Shown: positions 17,037 to 29,885, counted from the stretch's first letter. The stretch: DNA of 64,000 nucleotides from Stomoxys calcitrans (GCF_963082655.1 NC_081556.1:69611227-69675226); one strand, 5' to 3'. The notes: generated by a model from the letters alone, not told the origin. Translations and numbers: made by a program.

Positions 17037-17840
17037 GATATTTGTATACCCTCCTCTATAGAATAGGGGTAAACTAATTTCGCCATTCCGTTTGCAACTC
17101 ATTGAAATATTTACATGAGGCCCAAAAAATTATATATATATTCTTTATCGTCTTGACTTTCTGATTCGATTTCGCCATATCCGTTCATCCGCCTGTCTGT
17201 CTGTCCATCTCTCCTTTGAGAGCACGCTTACTATCGAAGGAGCTACACGCAAAAAATAAATTATTTGGGACTTTCTTACGACAAACAAAATACATATGTT
17301 GTGAAGTTTTTCATTTATTGTAACTGCATAACGTTTCGCTTCGACATATCGAATGTTAGCCACAAACATATAAATAACCTTTTCATTGTTGTAACAGCAT
17401 AAACTCTTTAATAGCAAAAGTGTATCGATAGCTGCAAACGATTAATCATTTACCGGATTATTGTCTTGTCTATTTCCTAATAAAAGGTAAGGATGGGTAT
17501 TTGAGCGTATAGACCAGTGTTGGCCAAGTATATTGTAAATGACCTACATCGGTCCATGTTTTGATATTTTGTCATATTAACCGATATCCCGATGTGACTA
17601 CTTGAGCCTCTTGTATTCCTATCCGATTTGGCCTTGCACGTGGCATTGTAGTTTATATAAATATGCTGAAAATGGACAAAATCTGTCCATAACGTGATAT
17701 AGCAGCCATATAAAGCGATCTCCCGATTTGACCTCTTAAGCCTGAAAAGCCCGATTTAGCTAAAATTTTGAGCTTGGTATTTTTCATGAGTTCTTGTTAT
17801 CATGGCAAGTATGGTCGATATCGGTCCTCAGCTTGATCTC
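17037..17840 (+). repeat. Fly repeat type I, degenerate and interrupted
   Basis: The head (gtataccctcctctatagaatagg...gtctgtctgtc) runs to about 17247 and the module region resumes near 17515 (gtaaatgacctacatcggtcc). The intervening ~265 bp is unrelated AT-rich sequence, probably an insertion of unknown kind. Confidence 0.6.
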
Positions 17841-19740
17841 TCGATGTGAAAAAGTTTTTCAAAAATCTTGTTACTTGTCAACCTGGCCGAAATTAACAGT
17901 CAATATTTTAATGATATGTATATGGTACCCTGGCTACAAAAATCTTCCTCTAATGCTGTGCCATGCAACATAATATTTTCACCGTGACAGCTTTCAAGGT
18001 CAAATAATAACAAACAACTTTACCAAATGAGTGCAAGTAATAAATATTTCTGAACAAATAGTATGCCATTGTGCCAACATCCAATATTTCGGTCCAAGGG
18101 CATTTATTTAATGCAATGAAACAACCCGTACTCATCTGGCTAAGAGACCATGAAAAGTATCATTAAAATTATCCATTAAAAGTTCTTGTTCAAAACAGTG
18201 CAATTTAAATGCATTCACTTTACTCGAGATAAAAACTATTTACATTCTGCTGGCACCCCCATGAGCGAAAAAGGATTTGGGAGGCACAAATCTCTGCCCA
18301 TTTGTGCGAAGTTTTGGTTCGTAATCACATACTGTTTTTTTGTAGGGGAAACGTGGCAGGAATATTCGCTACAAGTCTGTGACAAATGTTCGAACCTAAA
18401 TCAGATTTCTGTACATGAGGTCAACGGCTAACTGCCGGCTGTGCAATTATCCTTGCGTGTGTGGAGTCACTCTGGTATGGTATTAAATAGATAATGGATT
18501 TGACAGCTGTTTACATATTAGCCATGAACGAATAGTGACACAGTCCTGCCAAAATACATGCCCACCTTGATGCCAATTAATGGTTATGCACTAAAGAACA
18601 TCCACACACATCAATCTATAATGCCAAATATGGGTGTAGCTTTGGGGGGGTTGGCATAAAGATTTAAATTGTACTTTAGGCAAGTTTGCGTACAAAATAC
18701 GGTTTAATCAGTGGATCGGTATATTATGTAGCTGTATCGAAGGGTCTTATAAAACTTGCTGATCCATTTTTAAGTCACTAAACGTGCCCGATTTGGCAAT
18801 ATTTTGCGCATATATTGTAGTATGACAGAATAAGTCCGGCCTTTTTGCTTACAAATTCTGCCTCTTCGCCTAGAATCCTAGTACACTTCATTCGCACGAA
18901 AGTTGTCTACTAATTAGTCATACGAAGCCCCACAAAACAAAATAGAGTTGCTTGTGACCCAAGCGAAATTTGTATTGGCGCAGCGACATTTCGCTGTTAT
19001 TTTTCTAACAAAACTCAGTACCACTTCTGTATTGTATTGGCGCAGCGAGTTTTCGCTGTTATTTTGCTAACAAAACTCAGTGCCACTTCTGTCTTTTTGC
19101 TCTTTTCGTCGCCATTTTTGTTAAAATGCATTTTGACAATTGTTCGGGCAAACAGTCGAATTTAGTAGCAGGCTGTAGTGCAGCGGCTCTCACTGACGTA
19201 TTGTTAGTTCGCTTACATTTGGAGACCGATTTGCCATCTCCCCCGCATTGCCACGTCAATGTCTGCATGCGTGTACACATATGCATGTTTACATATCTAA
19301 CGCCACATTAGTCCGTCCGTTCGTTCATTCAATCGAGCTCTAGTGTCCACGGATTTATGTCGTGTTGTTGGCATTTCGAATTTGCCAAGCTCGTTGGGTA
19401 GGCGGCAATAGCTCTGTAATCAGATCGAAAGAGATAATCGTATTTCCCATAATTATGCCTGTCACTAAGAGTATGATAAATCTGATTTTGTATAAAGCAC
19501 AAAGGTGTACATGAGACTACAAATATGCTATTCATGTTTGCGTGTGGATGTGTAAGTGTGAACGCCTTTCCACAAGTGAGAATTGTTTAAATGTGTGCAT
19601 TTGTCTGCATACAAACAATATCAAGATTGTATTCGTTTGATCTGAACCCCATTTAAAAATGACGATTTGAGCATGCCTCTCTATTCAAAATAGGCACAAA
19701 TGGCTTTCAGATAAGCAAAATGGCATTATATAGGTATGGC
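17841..19740. other. No identifiable gene
   Basis: Unique-looking AT-rich sequence with short frames only. It contains one 62-bp-period tandem duplication, listed separately. I see no protein motif, splice-consistent exon or RNA gene. Confidence 0.5.
18972..19092. repeat. Two-copy tandem duplication, period 62 bp
   Basis: Units 18972-19030 and 19034-19092, both starting gtattggcgcagcga and ending ccacttctgt. They differ at only a few bases (aca versus agt, ttttct versus tttgct). Not part of a recognised element. Confidence 0.85.
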
Positions 19741-19743
19741 CAA

Positions 19744-20385
19744 TTATGAGGCATTGCAGGCCAACTTTACCAGGTCTATGTGACTAGCGTGTGGAACTTT
19801 CACTAGAAAATAAACATTTCGTTGAAGTATATCAATAGTTGAGGTTGAGGCACAAACCGTAAGGACTTTCAATGATTCTACCTGGTATTTAACCAAGTTC
19901 CTACACTTATTTGAGTAGAACAGTAAGAACAATATTTGGCAAAGTCGACTTTTGATACAAATGCATACCAGTGACAACCTCTTCTGACGCCACGTTGTCC
20001 GTTGGAAAATTTCCCGGGAAAAGTGTATCAACGATTAGTTCTAGTGTTTCCTCACTAGACATTGTCCCTACATTAAGGTTTGAAGGCGGCATCTCTGAAT
20101 CGTGCTATATATAGGAAAGTCAGCCAGTAATGAGACTTGTTTATTTCAAAGCTGGCTACTACTAAATCTTCAGTGCTTAGCGACGGAAGAAGAAAAACAT
20201 TTAGATTACTCTTTGCGAAAATACAGACTCTCTGTCTCGCATTTCGCGTACCCTTGAGTAGATTAAATCCCGGAATACTTAGTCCACGAACCATTTCTCC
20301 ATACACCCATAGTTCCCGGATACGAACCACTTCAAATCCCCCTGCCATCAGGAAGAGATTTATTTGAAGAAACCGAACCATAGTT
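19744..20385 (-). pseudogene. LOA-like LINE ORF2 fragment: AP endonuclease start and pre-RT linker
   Basis: Minus-strand frame starting MVRFLQINL, the classic start of a LINE apurinic-type endonuclease. It is followed by an NARQRVCIFAKSNLNVFLLP and FEINKSHYWLTFLY stretch, as in LOA-type endonucleases. An adjoining frame (ETLELIVDTLFPGNFPTDN) matches the style of the linker before RT. Most of the endonuclease and all of RT are missing, so this is an internally deleted, frameshifted remnant. It follows ORF1-like sequence immediately upstream on the same strand. Confidence 0.6.
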
Positions 20386-20394
20386 AGGATACAG

Positions 20395-21690
20395 AACTTC
20401 TACCACAGTTATGTTAGCCTCGTATTCTGACTCCACCAGCAGTTCATCCTCACGAGATTAGTTAGAATGAGCTACCGTATGTATCCAGGGGCAGGTGAGT
20501 AAGCTGAGCTCTTCCTCGGGACACTGCACACTTGCGGTGTGGACGATTCCTCCTAAGATGCTTCACTAGCTGCTGCTGTCGAAGTACTTTATGAGTCCCG
20601 TGCTTCCCCGCTGGCGCACATCTTGGGCATAGTCCAATCGGAGAACCCACCCACACAGGGTTTCGATGCCATCCCCTCCTGTCTCGATTGTGACAAGGGG
20701 ATTTTCAGTCTCCTGCAAACCGCCACACTTTAGGTCGATACTTCCGCAGGCAAGTGTTCGGCAACAACTGTTGAGTCGTCTCCTGATTCCCCAACCCCAC
20801 CGCTTCTATAGACTTTCAGTTTCTACTTAATGAATCCGTAGGACCCTTCAGACTTGTTGAGGTCTGCGAGACAGTCGAAGTTGAGGAAGAATATTGCATG
20901 TCTCCGGTCACCATCAGCCTCATCAAATCTACCAATCTTCCAGTCGGTGCGATTAGATTGGGATTACATTCCCATAGTCTTCCAAGTATCGATTCAGGAT
21001 CTGGGTGATCCCCGAAGGCAATTCGGAGTATACTGATGACAGTTCATTGATTATCCAACTCCAATTATTCCTAGGTATGCAGCCTTGTTCTTCTCCCTTG
21101 TCGACAACTGCCATCACCAAACTGTCCCTACCGACATTAGCAAAAGTTCTTGGACCCATCTTACTATTGTTAGCCCTAGTTCTTTAAGGCATGGGATGCC
21201 CTCCAGGTGAACGTGTAGTTTTTGTGGTAGCCTGTGCAGAGAATTCCCGAGCCCAATCTTGGGAGTCTCTCTCCCTATTAGTGAGAGTCTTAGAATCATT
21301 CGCACCAAGCTGCTCAATAAACCTGAGAGCGATGCGTCTTCTATTATTTCAACCTCTTAAAGAGTGTGTTGGTTCGCCGGGGAAGGCTGATGGTCTAGGC
21401 AAATTATAGGCATGCGAAGAAAGCATAGGTTCTGCCTTGTCCTTAAAACTCGAACCAGGTGTCTTCGTCTAAAGCACCTGCTGTCGGCTAGTGGAGCCTG
21501 TAGCAGCAGCCCCACCAGTCGAGGTTTCAGTAGCAGATAATATGCTACGGCCTGATACCACCACCGCTGCTATTGGGTCATTGGATTCCATTCTAAACCT
21601 ACTCCCGGGCTTTGGATCTGCCCCTTCACTGGAAACAGACTCAGATCATCAAACGCCTAATGGATACCTCTTTCGTAGCTATCCTTGAGT
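20395..21690 (-). pseudogene. LOA-like LINE ORF1 (gag-like) remnant
   Basis: Broken minus-strand frames resemble LINE ORF1 protein. One has RFIEQLGANDSKTL...DWARE, and a second, nearer the 3' end, has LVMAVVDKGEEQGCIPRNNW, a conserved block of such ORF1 proteins. A Cys-containing stretch (IGLCPRCAPAGKHG) may be the remains of its zinc region. Multiple frameshifts separate the pieces. It stands directly before the endonuclease start, as in an ORF1-ORF2 LINE. Confidence 0.55.
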
Positions 21691-21734
21691 GACTTAATTT
21701 TTTTCTTCCAAAAATAATGACCTATAATGACCAG

Positions 21735-21880
21735 AACGTCGGCTCCACTCAACGGTTCAACAAGAAAGGACCCTTATCATTCAGCTGTAACTTCGATCGG
21801 ACAGCTCTCAGTGATATATGAGAAGATTGCCTCTGTTCCTTAATGGAATGTTCTTGGGCAAATTTGCATTTGCATCCCTG
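21735..21880 (+). repeat. tRNA-derived SINE, 5'-truncated 3' fragment
   Basis: The tail half of the SINE seen complete at 27734-28051 (cccttatcattcagct...gagaagattgcctctgttcctta). The tRNA-like head is absent. Confidence 0.7.
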
Positions 21881-21884
21881 ATTT

Positions 21885-22680
21885 AATTCAAGACAACATG
21901 TGGAAATAAATTTTGTCAAGAAACATAAAATATCTAATAATTCAATTTACACATTTTTTCAAAATCGAAAATTTCCAAATTCTTCTATTACCGTGAAATT
22001 GGAAAGATACCTCCATTTTTTATTTTTTGAAAATTGTGGTCGCTGTTTGGAACTGACCCATCGGCGGTGACATTTGGTCATAAAGTCAGAGCTGAATTTT
22101 GTGCTGATTGCCAACATATTATTAACAAAACCTTCAAAGCGAATCAGCTTCAGTATTTTGATGAAATTTTTTCATGTTTAATGTTTGCGCCGCTCTATTG
22201 GTTTTAAATGACTTTTATTTCCATAAAATTGTAAGCAAGCAAACTGAAAATTTTAAGCAACTACAATAGTTACATATTTCAAAAAATAAATTTTGACCAA
22301 TTTTTGCTTACATTATATCGCTAATTTCTTCTGCGATCTAAAATCCGGTTTTGATGGAAAAGATAAAAATTGCATTCAACTATTGTCGTATATGCTTATA
22401 ATTTCCATCATGTCTTTATAAATCCTAAAGTTTTTCTAATTTATTAGAGATAAAATAAGAAAAGGTGGTATAATTTTAAACCAAAAACACAAAGAGACTT
22501 CAACGTTATTGCAGTTGTAAACATTTTCCTTTTTTTGCCCACTGATTGATGTCAAACAACCTAGCGGTAAACATAAGTGTAATATAAAACTTGCTCTCAT
22601 AGATAAAAGTCTTATATTCTTTTAAGACATTTCCTCACTTAAGGTGGGTATTAACTTCGTGTTTCACAGTGAAAATTAAT
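21885..22680. other. No identifiable gene
   Basis: AT-rich sequence without a recognised motif. The left edge is SINE tail and the right edge is the head of a fly repeat. Confidence 0.5.
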
Positions 22681-23558
22681 ATTTTTATACTCTCCACCAT
22701 AGGATGGGGAGTATACTAATTTCGTCATTCTGTTTGTAACTACTCGAAATATTCGTCTGAGACCCCATAAAGTATATATATTCTTGATCGTCGCGAAATT
22801 TTATGTCGATCTAGCCATGTCCGTCCGTCCGCCCGTCTGTCTGTCGAAAGCACGCCAACTTCCGAAGGAGTAAAGCTAGCCACTTAAAATTTTGCACAAA
22901 TACTTCTTATTAGTGTAGGTCGGTTGGTATTGTAAATGGGCCACATCGGTCCACGTTTTGATATAGCTGCCATATAAACCGATCTTGGGTCTTGACTTCT
23001 TGAGCCTCTAGAGTGCGCAATTCTTAACCGATTGGAATGAAATTGTGCACGACGTGTTTCGTTATGATATCCGACAACTGCGCCAAGTATGATTCAAATC
23101 GGTCCATAACCTGATATAGCTGCCATTTAAACCGATCTTGGGTCTTGAGTTCTTCAGCCTCTAGAGGACGCAATTATTACTAGATTTGGCTGAAATTTTG
23201 TACAACAGCTTCTCTTATGAACTTTAGCAAACGTGTCGGAATGGCAACGAAACGTGTTTATAGCCTAATGCAGCTCCTCTATAAACCGATCTCTCTATTT
23301 TACTTCTTCAGCCCCTAAATTGGGCAATTCTTACTAGATTTGGCTGAAATTTTACACAATGACTTCTCCTATGATCTCCAATATTCAGTTCAATTATGGT
23401 CCGAAATGAACCATAACTGGCAATTGTTCCTATAAAATAGCAATTCTTTTCTTTTATCCTTTGTTTGCCTTTGTGGCAAGAGCTCGACAAATGCGATCCA
23501 TGGAGGAGGGTATATAAGATTCGGCCCGGCCGAACTTAGCACGCTTTTACTTGTTTAT
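22681..23558 (+). mobile_element. Fly repeat type I, complete copy (reference for the family)
   Basis: Layout: head tttttatactctccaccatagg; a non-repeated section with ctgtttgtaac, a tatatattcttgatcg block and a gtccgtccg/ctgtctgtc run; then repeated modules of roughly 140 bp (gatatagctgccat, cgatcttgggtcttgactt, cttgagcctctagag, gcgcaattctta). The tail is gatccatggaggagggtatataagattcggcccggccgaacttagcacgcttttacttgtt. The TTCGGCCCGGCCGAA at 23520-23534 is a 15-bp near-palindrome. The head TATAC[C/T]CTCCACCAT and tail ATGGAGGAGGGTATA are inverted relative to each other, a short imperfect terminal inverted repeat. There is no coding capacity, so it is non-autonomous; its mobiliser is unknown. 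Confidence 0.85.
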
Positions 23559-24734
23559 GATAAATTTATAATAAAAGTGTTATGTTGTCAGTGATATTTT
23601 TGTAGTTTTTCAAAAAAGTTAGTGTAAAAAACATGGGTTTTTCATAGAGAAACGCGAACTCAATTCTCACATTTTTGTAAACATGCAATTTTACTCGTTG
23701 AATCTCATTAACGATTTTCATTATAACACACAAAATCTTTTCATGGTAAAAAGATTTTCTTGGAAGAAAATCAAAAATTCAAGAAGTAAATTTTGAAATG
23801 TTTTGAATAACACTTCACTGTGCTCAAATCTACAGTCAAAGCCAACAGAACTAAGAAATTTCTACCAGAATTTATGTCCCTTAATCACTTGAGCTCCGTA
23901 TCAATTGCCATAAATGCTGTATTGTGAGTTATGGAATTCCAAGAAAAAACGAAATGGTTCTATTTGAAATCATTATTTTATTTAAAATGCTAATTAATCT
24001 GAGTGATTATTTCGGGGTTTTAAAATTTCGAGTTCTTAAAATTTTTCATTTCTCTGCTGATGTAATTCAAATAATTTATAATAAAATATCTTATTATTCT
24101 TTGGACAAAAGGTTTCATTTAGAGTTTAACCAAGAATCTTCTGTTTACAAAGCATTGATCCACATCACCTTTGTTCGAATCTGACACTATTTTCCTATTT
24201 CATTATTTGATAAAAATACAAAAGCAAAAAAATTTCAAACTCTTGCTCATCAAAGATGTCTATACTATTTTCATGAAGATTGACATGTTCTATTTATGGA
24301 CACAATGCTCCAACCAGTGTAAATAACTTTAAGTTAAAATAACATTTTGTCATTTAATGTGAAGAAGCTTTTGCGGAACAGAGCATGTTTTACTGCTTTT
24401 CAGTAACACAGAACGCGAGTTCGAATCTCGGAACATCAAAATGATTAAAAAATGTTTAAATAATATCCCACAATATCCAGCGGGTTTGTTGGGAACAATA
24501 AAAACTTAAAATATAGTTATAGAGTTAACAATGTAAAATTTCATCAATACTTGCTAACAGTTATTATATTATTCCTATCTCCGAGTTTGATTTAGTGAAC
24601 TCAAGAAATAGCAAGTACAATAAAATTTCGGATTCTGATATAAATGTATACAAAATAAATTTAGTTGAAGGGCATAATTTTATTCTACAAACCAAACATC
24701 TTTCAAACCAGCAAAAATTAAAGCTTCTAGGAAC
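23559..24734. other. No identifiable gene
   Basis: AT-rich, short frames only. At 24411-24428 a gcgagttcgaatctcgg sequence resembles a tRNA T-arm, but no tRNA cloverleaf can be built around it. Confidence 0.5.
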
Positions 24735-24890
24735 CGAACATGTTGAGCGAGAGACCGGTTTATATGAGAGCTTTATCAGGTTATAGACTGATTTGGACCG
24801 TATTTGGCACAGTTATTGGAAGTCATAACAGAACACGGCATGCAAAATTTCAGCAAAATCGGACAAAATTGTGGCTTTTATGAACTCAAG
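24735..24890 (-). repeat. Fly repeat type I, small internal fragment
   Basis: Contains reversed modules (gagagaccggtttatatgagagc, ggttatagactgatttggacc, aaaatttcagcaaaatcgg). Neither terminus is present. A TA microsatellite adjoins it. Confidence 0.65.
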
Positions 24891-24903
24891 AAGTATGTAT
24901 ATG

Positions 24904-24904
<1 letters not shown>

Positions 24905-24952
<48 letters not shown>
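24905..24952. repeat. (AT)n microsatellite, ~48 bp
   Basis: Uninterrupted AT dinucleotide run. Confidence 0.95.
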
Positions 24953-24954
<2 letters not shown>

Positions 24955-24955
<1 letters not shown>

Positions 24956-27640
24956 GCTGTTATATATACTATGTATGTGCGTATCACCCTATATGTACTT
25001 ATTAGGCAAAGTAATGCGCATCTATCAAGAACCTCCCATATTCCCAAGAATTTGTACCATGCTTTGTAGCCTCGAAAGTGTTATAAGTCGAATATAGAGC
25101 TCAGATTTAAACATAAATTCAATGAAACCATAATCCTTCAACTTCTTCTCCACTGCGGAATAGGGTATCCAAAGATTGGTTTTACCCTTACTTGCATTCT
25201 TGCTATCAATTATTATTCTTATTGGGCAACTTGAATCGGTACAACGATGTTCCAAATGGTTATGACCATACCTTACTTCGCTTCCACTTAAACGTTGCTT
25301 ATGCTCTGGAAAATTTGTGCACCATCAAAGCACTGGGTATTCTTAAAAACTCCTTTCCAAAAGCTGAAAGTAAATTCCTTCACTTAGCTATTTCGAAAAC
25401 AATTCAATTAAAAATGTCGTAGAAATTTAAGTTGAGTGTTCTTGCACATTATGGTGCTCCTTCACACAATGTTCGTTAAATTAAATAAGTTTTGTACAGG
25501 ATCCTTTTGTGATAGTGCCCGGCCTCGTCGTCCTTATGTTCATGTGCTTTCGAAGTACTTAACATTTGACACACTCAGTGCTGTACCATAATGAAGGCCG
25601 ACTGCTTCCAGAAGTGCTTTGACTCATTCACGTCCATTTCTTAACACAATGACAACAATTAGAATTTCAGGCTGCCAAGTTGTTGTACGGCACTCTTTTG
25701 TCTTTTTCTTTATTTTTCCTTAATTCTTAGTTTGCTTTTAAGGTTTTGTATTTCGGACTCTCTTCGAGATTTTTCAGTGCGGTTGCTTTCGAGTCTATGT
25801 CCTATGAGTGCATTACGTATGTATCTACTACTTATACAGGTCTACTCACAAACAGACACATGCATGGCTATTAACGGACGCTTGTGTGCATTAACTGCCG
25901 ACGAAAAGTTCATGCTGTGTGACAATAAGATGTCCGTGGGTAGGTGTGTGTGTGTGTGTCTGCAGAAATTGCTCCGTATTGAACTCGTTTGTCAGTAATA
26001 CTGTGGCTTTGTTACCTAAATTGAACACCTTTTATTAAAATATTATCCTAGCTCACGCCCTAGTTGTTCACATTGCCAGAGCGCAAAAGGATGTTGTAAC
26101 ACCATTGCATACACACATATGTTGTATAAAAGGTTTCGTCTTTGACGAGCACAAATGTGTATTTGAGGATCTTCCAATTTAGCCGTTATCTGCAATACAC
26201 AATAGACATGGGTGAGAGTGTTGCTGGTATGTGTCTGTGAACATTCATTCGAAATCGATTTGTGTAAGACGACAATCGCCAACACATGCTTCTTTCCTAC
26301 TAACTGGGTGAGGAGCCCACAAAACATGGAGATGTCAAAGAATCCTCTGTCGTTCATTCTTATTCACGCTGCCGTTGAGCCAAAGACAAAAGGCAAAGGT
26401 AGCAGCGATAGGACATTGGGACGTGCTTGAGTGCAAGTTATGGTCTCTTGCTTTCTTTCGGCTGGGTCAGCGTGACAAGTCTTCACCTCATCACACACTC
26501 ACAATAATACAAAACGATGGATGCCAAGGTGTTATGGCACGTAGATGTGTTATGGCACAGATGTTTAAAATACATCGATAGCTTTGTAGTGAAGCTTTCT
26601 TCATTTACAGTCTACAAAATGTATGTAAATGCAAAGCCTATTAGGGGGTGGCTCACAGTTTTATTGTTAATGATATGGATAAAACTGGAGATTTCATAAA
26701 AAAAAGTGGACTCCACTATTTTCGTATACTAATAACTACAATGAATTTATCACACACCTTTTTTGAAATATGTTTAGACCCATCAACATACGATGTGTCC
26801 CCGGCCCTAGGAAGTACACTCAACGAAATTTGTTTTCCAAAATAGCAAGAAAGTTTACTAAAACACAAGTCTTTGTCTGAGGAAATTGGGAAAGCATGCA
26901 TAACTGCCATGCTAGCAAATACATGGTCTAACAAACATTTCGCTTTGCGGTTTTAAACAACAAAATCTGCTAAAATACTGCTGAACTCACAACACATATG
27001 GTTCTAGTTCAAATAAATTATTCTGCTATTAGAGCATCTATAGTTTGTTTTTTCAACAAACAACATTTTTGTTCGGTAACTATTTTTTTATTTTGGTCAA
27101 AACAATTATGTCCACAGTTAGGAGAATTGTTCGCAAATTCCACACAACATCTATTTTTTATTTGCACGAAATTTAGCATTTAATTTTTAATTATGCCTTC
27201 TAAAATCCTGCTATAAACGGAGCAGCAGGCAAACCACAAAGTTACCAGTTTTGAGACTGCTATTCTGCTGTTCCAAACGTTTTTCTCTGTCGGAAGAACT
27301 ATTGCAGCAAGCAAAATTAAATACGAACTGTCAGCAGACAGTGTATACTGTTACTAGAAGACATTTTTTACAGGGTATCTGAGACGAAATGTTATCAATT
27401 GATTCAAATTACAAAAAGGTGTGGAATTAATCTAAATTTAAAAATCCATCCATTCAATCTATTTAGTTATAAAACGAGTTGCCACGATGCTCTGTTTTAC
27501 CAATAATTTTTTTATTGGTTCAGAAAAGATTAAGTAAAAACTAAAACAAATATTTTTTTTTTGTTTTTGTATTCTTGTGAAAGTTTTCAAACTAACCCAA
27601 CCTTGTGAAAGTTGCGACAATTTTTCATATTTTAAAAGTT
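24955..27640. other. No identifiable gene
   Basis: Largest stretch without recognisable TE sequence. Short frames only, no domain-like sequence, and one short (GT)n run at 25944-25959. It could hold host non-coding sequence or an intron; nothing supports a gene. Confidence 0.5.
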
Positions 27641-27641
27641 A

Positions 27642-29338
27642 TTTTTATACCCACCACCGAAGGATGGGGCTAACGCTAATCTAATATTTCCATTTGCAAC
27701 ACCTCGAAATATTAATCTGCGACCCTATAAAATGTAGGCCACCGTAGCGCAGAGGTTAGCATGTCCACCTATGACGCTGAATGCCTGGGTTCGAATCCTG
27801 GCGAGACCATCAGAAAAATTTTTTTCAACGGTGGTGTTCCCCTCCTAATGCTGACAACATTTGTGAGGTATTATGCCATGTAAAACTTCTCTCCAAAGTG
27901 GTGTCGGACTGCGGCATGCCGTTCGGACTCGGCTATAAGAAGGTGGCCCCTTACCATTGAGCTTAAAACTTGAACCGGACTGCACTCATTGATATGTGAG
28001 AAGTTTGCCCCTGTTCCTTAGTGGAATGATCATGGGTAAAATTTGCAATTTGACCCTATAAAATTTTGCAAAGAAACTTCTTCTTGATGTACATCATTAG
28101 AGATTTAAAATTGACTATATCGGTTCAGATTTAGATATAGCTCCCATATAAACCGATCCATCTATTTGACTTCTTGAGCCCTTAAAAGGGGCGCAATTTT
28201 TGTCATACTTGCATATAATTTTGAACATGGATATCGGAAAACAAATGCGCCTTTTATGGGCCCAAAACCTTAAATCGAGAGATCGGTCTATATGGCAACT
28301 ATATCCAAATCTGAACCGATCTGGGCCAAATTGACGAAGGATGTCGAAGGGCCTACGACAACGCAATGTCCCAAATTTCAGCAAAATCGGATAATATATG
28401 TGGTTTTTATGGGCTTAAGACCCTAAATTGGAGAATCGGTCTATATGGCAGCTATATCCAAATCTGGACCGATCTGGGCCAAATTGACGAAGGATATCGG
28501 GTGGCCTAACACAACTCACTGTCCCAAATTTCAGTAAAATCGGATAATAAACGTGTCTCTAATGGGCCTAAGACCCTAAATCGGAGGATCTGGCTATATA
28601 ACAGCTATATCCAAATCTTGACCGATCTGAGCCAAATTGACGAAGAATGTCGAAGGGCCTAACACAACTCACTGTACCAAATTTCAGCAAAATCGGATAA
28701 TAAATGTGTCTCTAATGGGCCTAAGACCCTAAATTGGAGGATCTGTCTATATAACAGCTATATCCAAATCTTGACCGATCTGAGCCAAATTGACGAAGGA
28801 TGTCGAAGGGCCTAACACAACTCACTGTACCAAATTTCAGCAAAATCGGATAATAAATGTCGCTTTTATGGGCTTAAGACCCTACATCGGAGGATCGGTC
28901 TATATGGCAGCTATATCCAAATCTGGAGCGATCTGCACCAAGTTGACGAAGGATGTCGAAAGGTCCAACGCAACTCAATGTCCCAAATTTCAGCAAAATC
29001 GGATAATAAATGTGGCTTTTATGAGCCTAAGACCCTTAATCGGCGGATCGGTCTATATGGGGGCTATATCAAGATATAGTCCGATTTAGCCCATCTTCGA
29101 ACTTAACCTGCTTATGGACAAAAAAAATAATCTGTGCAAAAATTTCAGCTCAATATCTCCATTTTTAAAGACTGTAGCGTGATTTCAACAGACAGACGGA
29201 CATGTCTAAATCGTCTTAGATTTTCATGCTGATCAAGAATATATATACTTTGTAGGGTCGGAAATGGATATTTCGATGTGTTGCAAACGGAATGACAAAA
29301 TGAATATACCCCCATCCTTCGGTGGTGGGTATAAAAAC
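27642..29338. repeat. Fly repeat type II, fold-back composite with a SINE inside
   Basis: Both outer ends are the type II head (tttttatacccaccaccgaagg and its reverse complement ccttcggtggtgggtataaaaa). The left part, up to about 28242, is forward and split by a SINE; the rest is reversed. The reversed part holds five or six units of about 153 bp: tatgggcctaagacccta, gatcggtctatatggcagctat, ccaaatctggaccgatc, gacgaaggatgtcgaa, ccaaatttcagcaaaatcgg. The palindromic tail is missing on both sides, consistent with two copies joined tail to tail with loss of the middle. Confidence 0.8.
27734..28051 (+). mobile_element. tRNA-derived SINE, full length (318 bp), with 13-bp target duplication
   Basis: Head resembles a tRNA gene, with a Pol III box A (TAGCGCAGAGG) and a perfect box B (GGTTCGAATCC). 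A tRNA-unrelated body follows (agcggtggttttcccctcctaatgc type, ccatgtaaaacttctctcc, ggactcggctataagaagg) with a gagaagtttgcccctgttcctta tail. The 13-bp direct repeat gaccctataaaat flanks it at 27721-27733 and 28052-28064. The same 318-bp length recurs at 61738-62055. No protein coding; it would use a partner LINE for transposition, which cannot be named from here. Confidence 0.9.
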
Positions 29339-29339
29339 G

Positions 29340-29770
29340 ACCACACGGGCACAATCAGTTGTAACCGTGCACGCATTTATTTCACACACCTAAGAACAAT
29401 ACCCAGAAACTGTTCCACTGTGTTATTAGCTCAGTTTACATGATGATTATTATTAAGAAAGTAAATCGATTATAGCTTGTGGCTGTTCAACAAGTGAAAC
29501 CGCGGCTTTATGTGAACACACGCACAACATTATAGTGCGATTGGCTGCTAATTGAGGTTATCTGGGAGCATGCATATGACAAAGTTGAATAATTTTGTTA
29601 TTTTACCTTAATAATTGAAGGCTTTTTTATAAAACAAAACTGACTTATGAAATTGTTAGTTAATCGAATAATTTTTATCAAAAGAATTGACGCAAAATAT
29701 AAACTATGGATAGTGCCATCGAGAGTTTGCCAGCTCTAGTTGAAACTTTACACATATTCCATTTATGTTC
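29340..29770. other. No identifiable gene
   Basis: Short AT-rich spacer without recognisable motifs. Confidence 0.5.
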
Positions 29771-29885
29771 ATTGGCAGGCTAAGTTCGAAGATGAGCTAT
29801 GTCGGACTTTATCCTGGTATAGACCCCATATAGACAGATCTCTCGATTTAAAGTCTTATATTTAAAGTCGCTCTACTACTCAATA
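29770..29885 (+). repeat. Fly repeat type II, small internal fragment
   Basis: Contains gcaggctaagttcgaagatg, a type II leader block, and one tatagaccccatatagacagatc module, with no ends. Confidence 0.6.

Noticed and set aside
24395..24440. Possible tRNA around gcgagttcgaatctcgg
   Set aside because: Only a T-arm-like hairpin is present; no matching acceptor or anticodon stem can be paired upstream. Perhaps an old SINE remnant.
27734..27810. tRNA gene-like sequence with box A and box B
   Set aside because: The same head recurs in several dispersed copies, each fused to the same tRNA-unrelated body and flanked by target duplications, so it is a SINE head, not a tRNA gene.
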